From contig DWWI01000151.1 in the NCBI GenBank assembly GCA_019119745.1, positions 1 to 12,872 on the forward strand: a stretch of 12,872 nt of DNA, written 5' to 3'. The first letter of the stretch is position 1. Every line of letters starts with the position of its first letter. The position numbers were made by a program, and so were the translations under genes. The DNA comes from Candidatus Mediterraneibacter gallistercoris (GTDB taxonomy: Bacteria; Bacillota_A; Clostridia; Lachnospirales; Lachnospiraceae). Below, in pieces: positions 6,376-12,872 of the stretch. The notes under the pieces were generated by a model. It made no database searches. It was not told where the DNA came from and saw only the letters and a list, made by a program, of their open reading frames with translations.

Positions 6376-6404
6376 ATTATAAAGGAGAGTTTATAAAAAT
6401 GCAA
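6376..6404 (-). promoter_or_regulatory. Promoter of tRNA-Lys
   Basis: Minus-strand TTGCAT (6399-6404) and a perfect TATAAT (6376-6381) with a 17-bp spacer. The predicted start near 6369 is about 28 nt before the mature tRNA 5' end. The near-consensus form suits a stable RNA gene. Confidence 0.85.
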
Positions 6405-6486
6405 GCGTTTTTTTACATTTTTCTTCTCTTTTTTTATTTTTTCCCGTTTTTTGTATAAATCCATAAGCAAACAGACCATTTTTCCA

Positions 6487-6792
6487 CTAAAAAAGCTTCT
6501 CCAGCACCGCTTTTGACACTACTCCGGCCGTAACACCTGTCACTTTGCCGCCCGAAAATGCGAGAAACGCAGGCACTCTGTCTATTCCGTAACGCTCCAT
6601 CAGCAGAGCCGCGTCCGCTTCATTGATCCGGCAGACTTTAATCCTGCCCCTGTGCACTGATTCGAACTCTTCCAGTACATCATCCATCATTGCGCACCGC
6701 GGGCACCATGAGGCGTAAAACTCAAGCAGAACTGGTCTTCGGGATTTTTTCACTTCCGCCTCAAACTGTCCCGGCCTGATTTCGCTGATCAT
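6487..6792 (-). CDS. Thioredoxin-like protein with a CPRC active site
   Basis: A 101-residue single thioredoxin-fold domain, the usual thioredoxin length, with no signal peptide, so cytoplasmic. The active site is WCPRC (29-33, Cys30 and Cys33) in place of the classical WCGPC, and the cis-proline is Pro74 in RVPAF. The buried acidic residue found as Asp in E. coli thioredoxin appears as Glu24. The changed middle pair should shift the redox potential, so the partners may differ from those of the main thioredoxin. The start ATG overlaps the stop of a small Cys-rich ORF (ATGA), suggesting coupled translation. No thioredoxin reductase is nearby. Confidence 0.9.
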   Translation of the reverse strand: MISEIRPGQFEAEVKKSRRPVLLEFYASWCPRCAMMDDVLEEFESVHRGRIKVCRINEADAALLMERYGIDRVPAFLAFSGGKVTGVTAGVVSKAVLEKLF

Positions 6793-6962
6793 TTACGGCA
6801 CCTGCCTTTCCGGTCATCTTTGCCGCATCCGTGACAGATGCCTGAATTAAGCAGCTTACTGACCTCCAGCATGGAACTGCGAATGCAGAGCAGCTGTCTG
6901 TTAAGTCCCGGCCTGCAGTAAAACATTTCTCTGACGCATGTCTTCCAGCATTTTCTTCTCAT
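6789..6962 (-). CDS. Possible small Cys-rich protein upstream of the thioredoxin
   Basis: An open frame of 57 residues that ends in the ATGA overlap with the thioredoxin start. It has seven cysteines (positions 5, 9, 16, 26, 43, 46 and 55), and its end, CHGCGKDDRKGRC, looks like half of a zinc-binding knuckle. It is rich in Arg and Lys. A weak AGGTG lies 9 nt before the ATG, and an in-frame stop just upstream fixes the start. A -10-like TATAAT is at 6999-7004. I do not recognise a family. The overlap and the Cys pairs favour a real gene, but the ORF is short and could be chance. Confidence 0.45.
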   Translation of the reverse strand: MRRKCWKTCVREMFYCRPGLNRQLLCIRSSMLEVSKLLNSGICHGCGKDDRKGRCRK

Positions 6963-6998
6963 CTATATATACACCTGCCTTCTGAGCGGTCATAGATT

Positions 6999-7004
6999 AT
7001 TATA
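6999..7004 (-). promoter_or_regulatory. Possible -10 element for the small ORF and thioredoxin
   Basis: A perfect TATAAT on the minus strand lies about 37 bp before the small Cys-rich ORF. The hexamer 17 bp upstream (GGCACA) is a poor -35, so this is only a candidate promoter. Confidence 0.4.
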
Positions 7005-7060
7005 TGCCTGATTTGAAAAAATGTGCCATATTACCGGACGGGTATTAACCTTCTGCCGCA

Positions 7061-7711
7061 CTATTTTCTCACGGCAATAAGTTTATTGATCGGATTTCCC
7101 TTTTTCGAAAATTTTTCTTCATATTCTGTCATAATATTCCCCTGATTCATTTCATCATTATGATGAAGATCATAAGTAAATCCTTTCAATGTCCAGCCGG
7201 CTTCCCTGACCTGCTCCAGAGAAAAATTAAACAGTTCCGTATTATCCGTCTTAAATTCGAGCATGCCGGACGGGACAAGCACATTCCGGTATCTCTCAAG
7301 GAACTCCGTAGAAGTCAGCCGTCTTCTGGCATGTCTCGCCTTCGGCCACGGATCGGAAAAATTCAAATAAATCCTGTCCACCTCATTTTTGGCAAAAACT
7401 TCTTCTATTCTCCTTGCGTCCATACAGATAAACCTTACGTTTTTAAGTTCTTTGAACTCTTCTGTATCAAATTTCTCTACAGCGCGGAGAAGCACGCTGG
7501 AATAACGCTCAATCCCGACAAAATTGATCTCCGGATATGCCTTTGCCATATCCAGAATAAAACGTCCCTTCCCCATCCCGATTTCAATACGGATCGGATA
7601 TTTATTGCCAAACACCTGCTGCCAGCAGCCTCTCTGTTCCTCCGGTCTTTTGATTACAGCGCTGTGGGCCTGGATTGTGTCTTCTGCCCGCGGTATGTTT
7701 CTCAGTCTCAT
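7061..7711 (-). CDS. trmB: tRNA (guanine-N7-)-methyltransferase TrmB
   Basis: SAM-dependent enzyme of 216 residues that makes 7-methylguanosine at position 46 in the variable loop of tRNAs. The SAM site is EIGMGKG (43-49), followed by the ribose-binding region FVGIERY (64-70). The family signature NFSDPWPKARHARRRL runs from 117 to 132, and the C-terminal TEYEEKF (195-201) matches the conserved TrmB end. The frame stays open 36 codons further upstream, but that stretch has no family similarity; the chosen ATG starts the typical MRLRNIP and has GGAGAGGGAG just upstream. It is read toward the thioredoxin, separated by about 100 bp, and is divergent from the ATPase operon. Confidence 0.96.
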   Translation of the reverse strand: MRLRNIPRAEDTIQAHSAVIKRPEEQRGCWQQVFGNKYPIRIEIGMGKGRFILDMAKAYPEINFVGIERYSSVLLRAVEKFDTEEFKELKNVRFICMDARRIEEVFAKNEVDRIYLNFSDPWPKARHARRRLTSTEFLERYRNVLVPSGMLEFKTDNTELFNFSLEQVREAGWTLKGFTYDLHHNDEMNQGNIMTEYEEKFSKKGNPINKLIAVRK

Positions 7712-7839
7712 ACTACTCCCTCTCCTTATATATCTGTTAAAGCATATATCTGTCAAACGCGACATAATTCTGTAATTTTTGTGCATTATCATAATACCAC
7801 GGCGGACCGGACAGGTCAAAATTATAATGTGATCTTTAC

Positions 7840-7867
7840 TTGCATTTTTTCACAAATGGTGTATGAT
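7840..7867 (+). promoter_or_regulatory. Promoter of the V-type ATPase operon
   Basis: TTGCAT (7840-7845) and TATGAT (7862-7867) with a 16-bp spacer. Transcription would begin near 7874, about 33 nt before the first start codon. No clear operator is seen between the promoter and trmB. Confidence 0.6.
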
Positions 7868-7906
7868 AAAGTATATTGGTATTTTCATACAAACAGGAGG
7901 CTTTAT

Positions 7907-8218
7907 ATGGACTCTATTGTAAACAAATTGACGGAAATCGAGGACGCGGCATCGGCAATTGTCCAACATGCCGAGGATCAGAAAGAAGCGCTTAACAAAG
8001 AATACGATGAAAAGCGCAGGGCATTTGACGAAGAGCTCGAGAAGAAGACAGAGGCCCGGTTAAATGCCATCCGTTCTGACCTCGAAAAAAGTACTTCCCG
8101 TATTCTTGACAGCCAGAGCGATTCCAGTACGGAACTGATACGTTCGCTCCAGAAAGAATACGAGGAGAAACACACAGAATACGCCCGCGAAATACTGAAA
8201 CGGATCACCGAGGTGTAG
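7907..8218 (+). CDS. V-type ATPase peripheral-stalk subunit, G/H-like coiled coil
   Basis: A 103-residue, highly charged, almost wholly helical protein (for example EYDEKRRAFDEELEKK) expected to form a coiled coil. In A/V-type ATPases a protein of this kind (NtpF in Enterococcus, G in Thermus, AhaH in archaea) pairs with subunit E to make the peripheral stalk that keeps the catalytic head from turning. It is the first gene of the operon, as in Enterococcus hirae. The frame is open far upstream, but the true start is this ATG, which has CAGGAGG 8 nt before it and follows the promoter. The next gene begins 3 bp after its stop. Low-complexity coiled coils are hard to classify, so the name rests partly on position. 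Confidence 0.82.
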   Translation: MDSIVNKLTEIEDAASAIVQHAEDQKEALNKEYDEKRRAFDEELEKKTEARLNAIRSDLEKSTSRILDSQSDSSTELIRSLQKEYEEKHTEYAREILKRITEV

Positions 8219-8221
8219 CCT

Positions 8222-9268
8222 ATGGGAAATTTACTTGAATACAGCGGGATTGTGACAAAGATCCGGGCAATGGAAGCCAAACTTCTGAAACCGGAGCAGT
8301 TTGTCGAAATCGCCAATCTCGGAAATGTCCCCGCTATTGCAGATTATCTGAAAAAGAACACGGCATATGCGGATGTTCTCGAAACGCTGACAGAAGACCA
8401 GATCCATCGAGGCAACATTGAAAAAGTACTGACTCAGTCGCTTTACCATGATTACACGAAGATCTACCGTTTCTGTGGTCAGAAGCAGCGGCGTTTCATG
8501 CAGCTGATCATGAAAAATTATGAAATTGACCTGATCAATTATTGCCTGCGCATCGTGATTAATCATTACAAACAGCCTTTCGATCTGAACTATAAGCGTG
8601 CATTCTTCGACCGCTATTCACAGATTTCGATTGAAAAGCTCATCACTTCGCGCACAACGGATGAACTGGTAGAGAACTTAAAAGGCACAGAGTATTACGC
8701 TCCTCTAAAAAAATTAAAGGATGCTCAGAATGTTACTCTTTATGATTATAACCTTGCTCTGGATCTGTACTTTTTCACCTCTACGTGGAAGGAACAGAAA
8801 AAAGTCCTGAAAAAGGGCGACCTGGAACTTTTCATGAGGGATCGCGGTTCTAAGATTGATCTTCTGAACCTGCAGTGGATCTACCGGGCAAAGAAATACT
8901 ACAATATGAAGCCTGCAGACATCTACCTGCTGCTTATCCCGATCCACTATAAGCTTTCAACCGACCTGGTCAAGGAGATGGTGGAAGCTCCGGGTCTCGA
9001 AGAATTTGAAAACGCCGTAGCCAGAACTTACTATGCACGTCATTATAATTTCCGCCAGAATCTGACTATTGAGCAAATGTATGCAGAATGTCTTGAACAT
9101 CTGTATGCAGTCGACCGCCGGCGAAACCCTTATTCGGTTGCCGTGATCGGCACTTATCTCTTCCTCAAGGAAGAGGAAATAAAAAAGCTGACGACCGCCA
9201 TGGAATGTGTACGTTACAGTCTGACTCCCGGCGAGACGCTGGCATACGTTGGAGGTAAAACCCAATGA
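8222..9268 (+). CDS. atpC: V-type ATP synthase subunit C
   Basis: Subunit of 348 residues that forms the funnel-shaped socket joining the central stalk to the membrane rotor ring (eukaryotic counterpart: subunit d). It is mainly helical with no membrane segment. Family features include the start GNLLEYSGIVTKIRAMEAKLL, the internal INYCLRIVINHYKQP, the AYVGGKTQ end, and a length close to the usual 330-350. Its ribosome binding site, GAGGTG, lies inside the end of the preceding gene, 3 bp away, and its stop overlaps the next start (ATGA), so the three first genes are tightly coupled. Here C comes before I, unlike the Enterococcus hirae order where it follows E. Confidence 0.9.
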   Translation: MGNLLEYSGIVTKIRAMEAKLLKPEQFVEIANLGNVPAIADYLKKNTAYADVLETLTEDQIHRGNIEKVLTQSLYHDYTKIYRFCGQKQRRFMQLIMKNYEIDLINYCLRIVINHYKQPFDLNYKRAFFDRYSQISIEKLITSRTTDELVENLKGTEYYAPLKKLKDAQNVTLYDYNLALDLYFFTSTWKEQKKVLKKGDLELFMRDRGSKIDLLNLQWIYRAKKYYNMKPADIYLLLIPIHYKLSTDLVKEMVEAPGLEEFENAVARTYYARHYNFRQNLTIEQMYAECLEHLYAVDRRRNPYSVAVIGTYLFLKEEEIKKLTTAMECVRYSLTPGETLAYVGGKTQ

Positions 9269-11211
9269 TCGTTAAAATGAAATTCATCAACATATCCGGT
9301 CCGAGGAATGACATTGACCGCGTGACAGACCTGTATCTCTCCCGTTATGAGATCCAGCTTGAGTCTGCTCTGTCAGAGCTGAAGACCGTAGACAACTTAA
9401 GACCTTTCGTCGAGCTCAATCCATACCGCGACGCACTTGCCAAGGCAAACCAATTCGTGGGATATCTCCCCAACGCAGATGATGTGACTCCTGCCACGGG
9501 ACTGGGACTCAATGATATGTTCGAGCTTGTACGCAAGGCAAACGAAGATTATCAGACTCTTCAGGAAAAGAAAGAAAAATTAAAGAAAAAAATCGAGGAG
9601 CTTCGCGCGAAACAGCAGATCATCGCTCCTTTCCGGCCTGTAGACTGTGATCTCCACAAGGTGCTGAACTATCGGTATATTGCTTACCGTTTCGGGCGCA
9701 TCGCAGTGGAATTCTATCACAAAATGCAGAAATATCTCATGGATGACTTAAACGCCATCTTTGTTGAGGGGGAACGGGATGAAAGTTTCGTATACGGGGC
9801 TTATTTTGTTTCTCCCGCCGAGGCACAGAAAGTAGATGCCGTATTCCGTTCCCTTCACTTTGAACGGATCGAACTCAAGGATGAATTCGAAGGCACGCCG
9901 GCATATGCATATCAGTCGCTGGAACGCGAGATTGCCCGTGTCAATCTGGAGATAGAAGATCTGGATAAACAGGCCGGAGAAATGCTTTCCGACAGAGCAC
10001 CGCAGCTCATCGCAGCCAGGAACCGGCTGGAGGAATTATCCAACAATTTCGACGTCCGCAAACTTGCGGCGCGGATGGAGGACAATAAAGAAGATTACTA
10101 CATTCTCTGCGGCTGGATGGCTGAGGATGATGTGGAAAAATTCGTAAAGGAAGTCGAGGACGATGACAAAGTGTTCGTGGTAGTCGAGGATGACCACGAT
10201 GCCTACTTCGGAGAACCGCCCACCAAACTGGAGAATCCGAAGCTCTTCAAACCCTTTGAAATGTTCGTCCAGATGTACGGACTTCCGGCCCACAATGAAA
10301 TGGATCCGACCGTATTTGTAGGCATCACATATTCCTTTATCTTCGGCGTTATGTTCGGGGACGTCGGGCAGGGGCTTCTGCTCCTCATCGGCGGAGCGCT
10401 GATCTATCATTTTAAGAAAGCGCCGCTTGCAGGAATCATCGCGTCGGCGGGTGTTTTTTCCACCATATTCGGATTCCTGTTCGGCAGTATCTTTGGATTC
10501 GAGGATGTACTGCCAGCGCTGTGGATGCGGCCCATTGACCATATGACTACGCTTCCGTTCCTCGGGAAACTGAACACAGTGTTCATCGTAGCAGTGGCGT
10601 TCGGTATGTTCCTTATCATAGTGGCAATGATCCTTCATATTATCAATGCCGCAAAAAGCAAGGATATCGAAGCCGCATGGTTCGAACCAAACGGTGTAGC
10701 CGGACTGGTCTTCTATGTGGCGGTGGTTATAACTATAGTTCTCTTTATGACAGGCAATCCGCTTCCGGGCGGAATCGTCCTGGCTGTCATGTTCGGTGTA
10801 CCGCTGATCGTAATGCTCTTCCGAGAACCGATCACAAGAGCGATACAGAAACGGGCGGACAAGATGGAGACCGGCAAGGCAATGTTTATCGTACAGGGAT
10901 TTTTCGAGATGTTCGAGACGCTTCTGAGCTATTTCTCCAACACTATCTCATTTATCCGTATCGGCGCATTTGCAGTCAGCCATGCCGCTATCATGGAAGT
11001 TGTCCTGCAGCTTGCAGGCGCAGAGAGCGGACACCCCAACTGGATCGGTGTGATCTTCGGCAACCTGTTTGTCTGCGGCTTCGAAGGACTGATCGTAGGT
11101 ATCCAGGTACTTCGTCTGGAATATTACGAAATGTTCAGCCGTTTTTACAAAGGCAGCGGCCATGCATTTGATCCATATACAAAGAAGAATACAAATAAAT
11201 CCAAAAAATAA
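9265..11211 (+). CDS. atpI: V-type ATP synthase subunit I (membrane stator, a-type)
   Basis: The large stator subunit of 648 residues. The N-terminal half (to about residue 345) is cytoplasmic and holds the ends of the peripheral stalks; a coiled coil is clear at about 92-118 (EKKEKLKKKIEELRAK). The C-terminal half has a series of membrane helices from about residue 350 that form the ion half-channels against the rotor ring. The helix SNTISFIRIGAFAVSHA holds Arg565, the expected essential arginine facing the rotor carboxylate. The protein ends in a lysine- and asparagine-rich tail. The ATG overlaps the stop of subunit C. A second in-frame ATG four codons later is a possible alternative start. 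The spacer after it contains a hairpin before the rotor gene. Confidence 0.95.
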   Translation: MIVKMKFINISGPRNDIDRVTDLYLSRYEIQLESALSELKTVDNLRPFVELNPYRDALAKANQFVGYLPNADDVTPATGLGLNDMFELVRKANEDYQTLQEKKEKLKKKIEELRAKQQIIAPFRPVDCDLHKVLNYRYIAYRFGRIAVEFYHKMQKYLMDDLNAIFVEGERDESFVYGAYFVSPAEAQKVDAVFRSLHFERIELKDEFEGTPAYAYQSLEREIARVNLEIEDLDKQAGEMLSDRAPQLIAARNRLEELSNNFDVRKLAARMEDNKEDYYILCGWMAEDDVEKFVKEVEDDDKVFVVVEDDHDAYFGEPPTKLENPKLFKPFEMFVQMYGLPAHNEMDPTVFVGITYSFIFGVMFGDVGQGLLLLIGGALIYHFKKAPLAGIIASAGVFSTIFGFLFGSIFGFEDVLPALWMRPIDHMTTLPFLGKLNTVFIVAVAFGMFLIIVAMILHIINAAKSKDIEAAWFEPNGVAGLVFYVAVVITIVLFMTGNPLPGGIVLAVMFGVPLIVMLFREPITRAIQKRADKMETGKAMFIVQGFFEMFETLLSYFSNTISFIRIGAFAVSHAAIMEVVLQLAGAESGHPNWIGVIFGNLFVCGFEGLIVGIQVLRLEYYEMFSRFYKGSGHAFDPYTKKNTNKSKK

Positions 11212-11214
11212 ACC

Positions 11215-11256
11215 ACCTGTCCCCGCCGAAGAAGCTGCGGCAGGACCAGTACAGGT
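11215..11256 (+). other. Hairpin-forming spacer between atpI and atpK
   Basis: ACCTGT (11215-11220) can pair with ACAGGT (11251-11256), and inside that GCCG (11225-11228) with CGGC (11238-11241). There is no following T run, so it is not a terminator. It ends about 15 nt before the atpK ribosome binding site (AGGAGG), and may affect mRNA processing, stability or translation of the rotor gene. Confidence 0.55.
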
Positions 11257-11285
11257 AAATTAAAAGAAATCAGGAGGATTCAACC

Positions 11286-11720
11286 ATGACTTTAGCAACA
11301 AAAATCATCTTAATCATCGCTCTGATCGTAAGCATTATCGTTCCTTTCGGCTACTATCTTCTCGGTGAGAAATCAAAGAAGCGCTACAAACGCGCCATCG
11401 GAACCAACGCGTTTTTCTTCTTTGGAGCATTCGTCATCGCCACGATCATGCTGCTCGGCGGACCTGACGTACAGGCTGCAGAGTCTGTAACTTCCGACAG
11501 CGGTTTCGCAACAGGTCTCGGCTACCTCGCAGCGGCTCTCGTTACCGGACTTTCCTGTATCGGCGGCGGTATCGCAGTTGCAAGCGCGGCCAGCGCAGCA
11601 CTCGGAGCGATCAGTGAGGATTCCAGCATACTCGGTAAGTCACTGATCTTTGTAGGTCTTGCAGAAGGTGTCTGCCTCTACGGACTGATCATCTCCTTCA
11701 TGATCCTTGGAAACTTGTAA
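11286..11720 (+). CDS. atpK: V-type ATP synthase subunit K (rotor ring, c-type)
   Basis: Rotor proteolipid of 144 residues, many copies of which form the membrane ring. The C-terminal part is a classic c-type hairpin: a glycine/alanine-rich helix (about 75-110, with GLSCIGGGIAVAS) and a second helix (about 116-143) with the ion-binding Glu127 in GLAEGVCLYGL. The N-terminal part adds two hydrophobic segments (about 6-26 and 42-58) joined by a basic loop (KSKKRYKR). These carry no carboxylate and do not look like a duplicated c hairpin; the stretch ending VQAAES resembles a signal peptidase site. Glu127 is followed by Gly rather than the Ser or Thr common in sodium-binding rotors, and no Gln appears in the first rotor helix, so proton use is more likely (inference). 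AGGAGG lies 8 nt before the ATG. Confidence 0.94.
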   Translation: MTLATKIILIIALIVSIIVPFGYYLLGEKSKKRYKRAIGTNAFFFFGAFVIATIMLLGGPDVQAAESVTSDSGFATGLGYLAAALVTGLSCIGGGIAVASAASAALGAISEDSSILGKSLIFVGLAEGVCLYGLIISFMILGNL

Positions 11721-11933
11721 TACCGGTCAGCCGCGCAGAAATATACGGATTGACGGGATCTGCGCGCCTGCTCTTAAGGCACGGCAGACCGGATCTTTCT
11801 ATGGGGCAGACGCCCCACATGAATAATTCGCCGCATGCGGATTATGAATATCGGCTGACGTACTTACAACACCCGCGCCATTCACAAAGCCGCTCTGCTG
11901 TGTTTACTGCGGGTAAACTGGAGGCAATTTTAT
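11721..11933 (+). other. Structured 213-bp spacer between atpK and atpF
   Basis: No gene is supported here. Several strong inverted repeats occur in order: CCGGTC / GACCGG (11723-11728 and 11787-11792) enclosing CGCGCAGA / TCTGCGCG (11732-11739 and 11759-11766); TGGGGC / GCCCCA with a 4-nt loop (11802-11817); ATAAT-TCG-CCGCATGCGG-ATTAT (11823-11845); and GTTTAC / GTAAAC (11902-11918) ending one base before the atpF ribosome binding site. None is followed by a T run, so full termination is unlikely. The segment may stabilise the upstream rotor mRNA, be cut by RNases, or damp translation of atpF. Confidence 0.6.
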
Positions 11934-12242
11934 ATGAAAATGTTTCTCATAAGCGATAACGTCGATACTTACACCGGAATGCGCCTCGCGGGAGTGGACG
12001 GTGTGGTGGTACATGAACGCGACGAACTGAGGGAGGCTCTGGAAGATGTTCTCAGAGACAAAAGTGTCGGCATCGTTCTCCTCACCGAAAAATTCGGGCG
12101 TGAATTTCCCGATATTATCGACACATTCCGGCTGGAGCGGAAGATGCCGCTTCTGGTGGAGATCCCTGACCGGCACGGAACGGGACGCAAGAAAGATTTT
12201 ATCACTTCATACATTACTGAGGCAATCGGGCTGAAACTGTAG
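11934..12242 (+). CDS. atpF: V-type ATP synthase subunit F
   Basis: Central-stalk subunit of 102 residues, normal for the family (NtpG in Enterococcus). It has the small Rossmann-like fold of subunit F: MKMFLISDNVDTYTGMRLAG at the start, a middle strand VGIVLLTEKFG, and PLLVEIPDRHG near residue 75-85, the conserved IP motif of this family. It rotates with subunit D and is thought to modulate catalysis. It is soluble with no membrane segment. The ATG has GGAGG about 9 nt upstream, with a hairpin ending directly before that site. It lies after K and before E, whereas Enterococcus hirae has E and C before this gene. Confidence 0.92.
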   Translation: MKMFLISDNVDTYTGMRLAGVDGVVVHERDELREALEDVLRDKSVGIVLLTEKFGREFPDIIDTFRLERKMPLLVEIPDRHGTGRKKDFITSYITEAIGLKL

Positions 12243-12306
12243 TTTCAGACTGACGGATATGCCCGGACATGGCTGAATTATTATTATATTAAAGGAGGGA
12301 TTCCTC

Positions 12307-12872
12307 TTGACTCTGGAAGAAAAGATCGCACACCTGCAGACCACCTCTATGGAACAGGCACGTGCAGAGAGCAATGCCATCATAGACTCCCACCGGGAAG
12401 CACTTGAAAAGGTATTTGAAGACCATAAAGCAGAAGCACTGCGCCAGGCTGAAACACGGATCAAGGCTGAGACAACTAACGCTAAACTGTCGTTAAATCA
12501 GGCGACGGCAAAGTCCCAGCTCGAGATCAAGCGGCGTCAGGGGAAAGTACAGCAGGAGCTGAAAGACAAAATATTCGACGAGGCAAACAGCCTTGTACAG
12601 GATTATATGAAAACCGAAGATTACAATGATTTTCTTGTCAGGTGCATTCGTCAGGCAGTCCGCTTTGCCGGCGAAGATCCTGTCATAATCTATATCAACC
12701 CGTCGGACGAAAAGAAGCGTTCCGATCTCGAAGATGCCACAAGAGTTCATCTTACGGTCAGCGCAGAGGACTTTATCGGGGGTGTACGCGCAGTTATCCG
12801 TTCCCGCAATATCCTCATCGATAATTCATTTAAGACACAGCTGCGCAACGAATACGACAAATTTATGTTTTT
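12307..12872 (+). CDS. atpE: V-type ATP synthase subunit E (partial at right edge)
   Basis: Peripheral-stalk subunit that forms a heterodimer with the G/H-like coiled-coil protein and anchors the catalytic head. The visible 188 residues have a long charged N-terminal helix (about 1-100, rich in Glu, Lys, Gln and Ala) and a compact C-terminal domain with VIIYINPSDE and FIGGVRAVIRSRNILIDNSF, the conserved end region of subunit E. The start is TTG, chosen because GGAGG (12294-12298) lies 8 nt upstream and the family pattern begins there; the first ATG would remove 14 residues. The frame is open to the window edge, and since the family is about 190-200 residues long, only a few are likely missing. 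The catalytic A and B subunits are expected next. Confidence 0.92.
   Translation, partial: MTLEEKIAHLQTTSMEQARAESNAIIDSHREALEKVFEDHKAEALRQAETRIKAETTNAKLSLNQATAKSQLEIKRRQGKVQQELKDKIFDEANSLVQDYMKTEDYNDFLVRCIRQAVRFAGEDPVIIYINPSDEKKRSDLEDATRVHLTVSAEDFIGGVRAVIRSRNILIDNSFKTQLRNEYDKFMF

Noticed and set aside
6276..6479. A 67-codon minus-strand frame ending in LAQLEEHLTLNQGVQGSSP
   Set aside because: The end is the well-known false translation of a tRNA gene; it covers tRNA-Lys and its promoter, and the rest is AT-rich Lys runs.
7018..7060. Possible trmB terminator (GTGC / GCAC with a T6 run on the minus strand)
   Set aside because: The outer stem is only about 4-5 bp with a loose interior; too weak to annotate.
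7712..7760. TTGACA with TATATA-like hexamer before trmB
   Set aside because: The implied transcription start would fall inside the ribosome binding site, so the match is probably chance.
7712..7819. Upstream extension of trmB by 36 codons
   Set aside because: No TrmB similarity; the GGAGAGGGAG ribosome binding site and the family N terminus fit the downstream ATG.
10036..10638. A 200-codon minus-strand frame inside atpI
   Set aside because: Antisense shadow of a well-supported membrane subunit; rich in His, Glu and Arg from reverse reading, no ribosome binding site.

Overview
The window looks like a chromosomal piece of an anaerobic, low-to-moderate GC Firmicute, most likely Lachnospiraceae (Clostridia). 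The evidence is strong GGAGG ribosome binding sites with several TTG starts, a bacterial V-type (A/V) ATPase operon of the clostridial kind, a TPP riboswitch in front of an ECF-type thiamine transporter, and a tRNA without an encoded CCA. Genus is not determined.

Layout. The minus strand from 72 to 2043 holds a VanR/VanS-like two-component pair (regulator first, kinase second, overlapping) with paired direct repeats in its promoter. Upstream on the same strand is a SRAP/YedK-type DNA-protein crosslink peptidase (2172-2816), then thiT (3066-3731) with a TPP riboswitch, a promoter and a terminator. The plus strand from about 4091 to 4541 carries a decayed AraC-family regulator, followed by an intact D-2-hydroxyacid dehydrogenase (4565-5503). 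A small four-helix membrane protein with two His-x13-His pairs follows with its own promoter (5614-5976). Its 3' side holds two copies of a 64-bp intergenic repeat and a long bidirectional terminator. On the minus strand are then tRNA-Lys(CTT), a thioredoxin-like protein with a CPRC site, a small Cys-rich ORF overlapping it by ATGA, and trmB. From 7907 to the right edge runs a V-type ATPase operon in the order G/H-like stalk, C, I, K, F, E; the window stops inside E, near its end.

How the genes work together. The ATPase genes form one ion-translocating machine: I and K make the membrane motor, C the central-stalk socket, F the central stalk, and E with the G/H-like protein the peripheral stalk. 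The catalytic A and B genes are expected just past the right edge. The K gene is flanked on both sides by intergenic segments that can fold into strong hairpins, which may adjust its output because the rotor needs many K copies. The other genes are mostly independent single-gene or two-gene units.

Most of the window is ordinary housekeeping DNA. The items most worth a second look are the small putative di-heme membrane protein, the repeat/terminator cassette behind it, the structured spacers around the rotor gene, and the decayed AraC gene.
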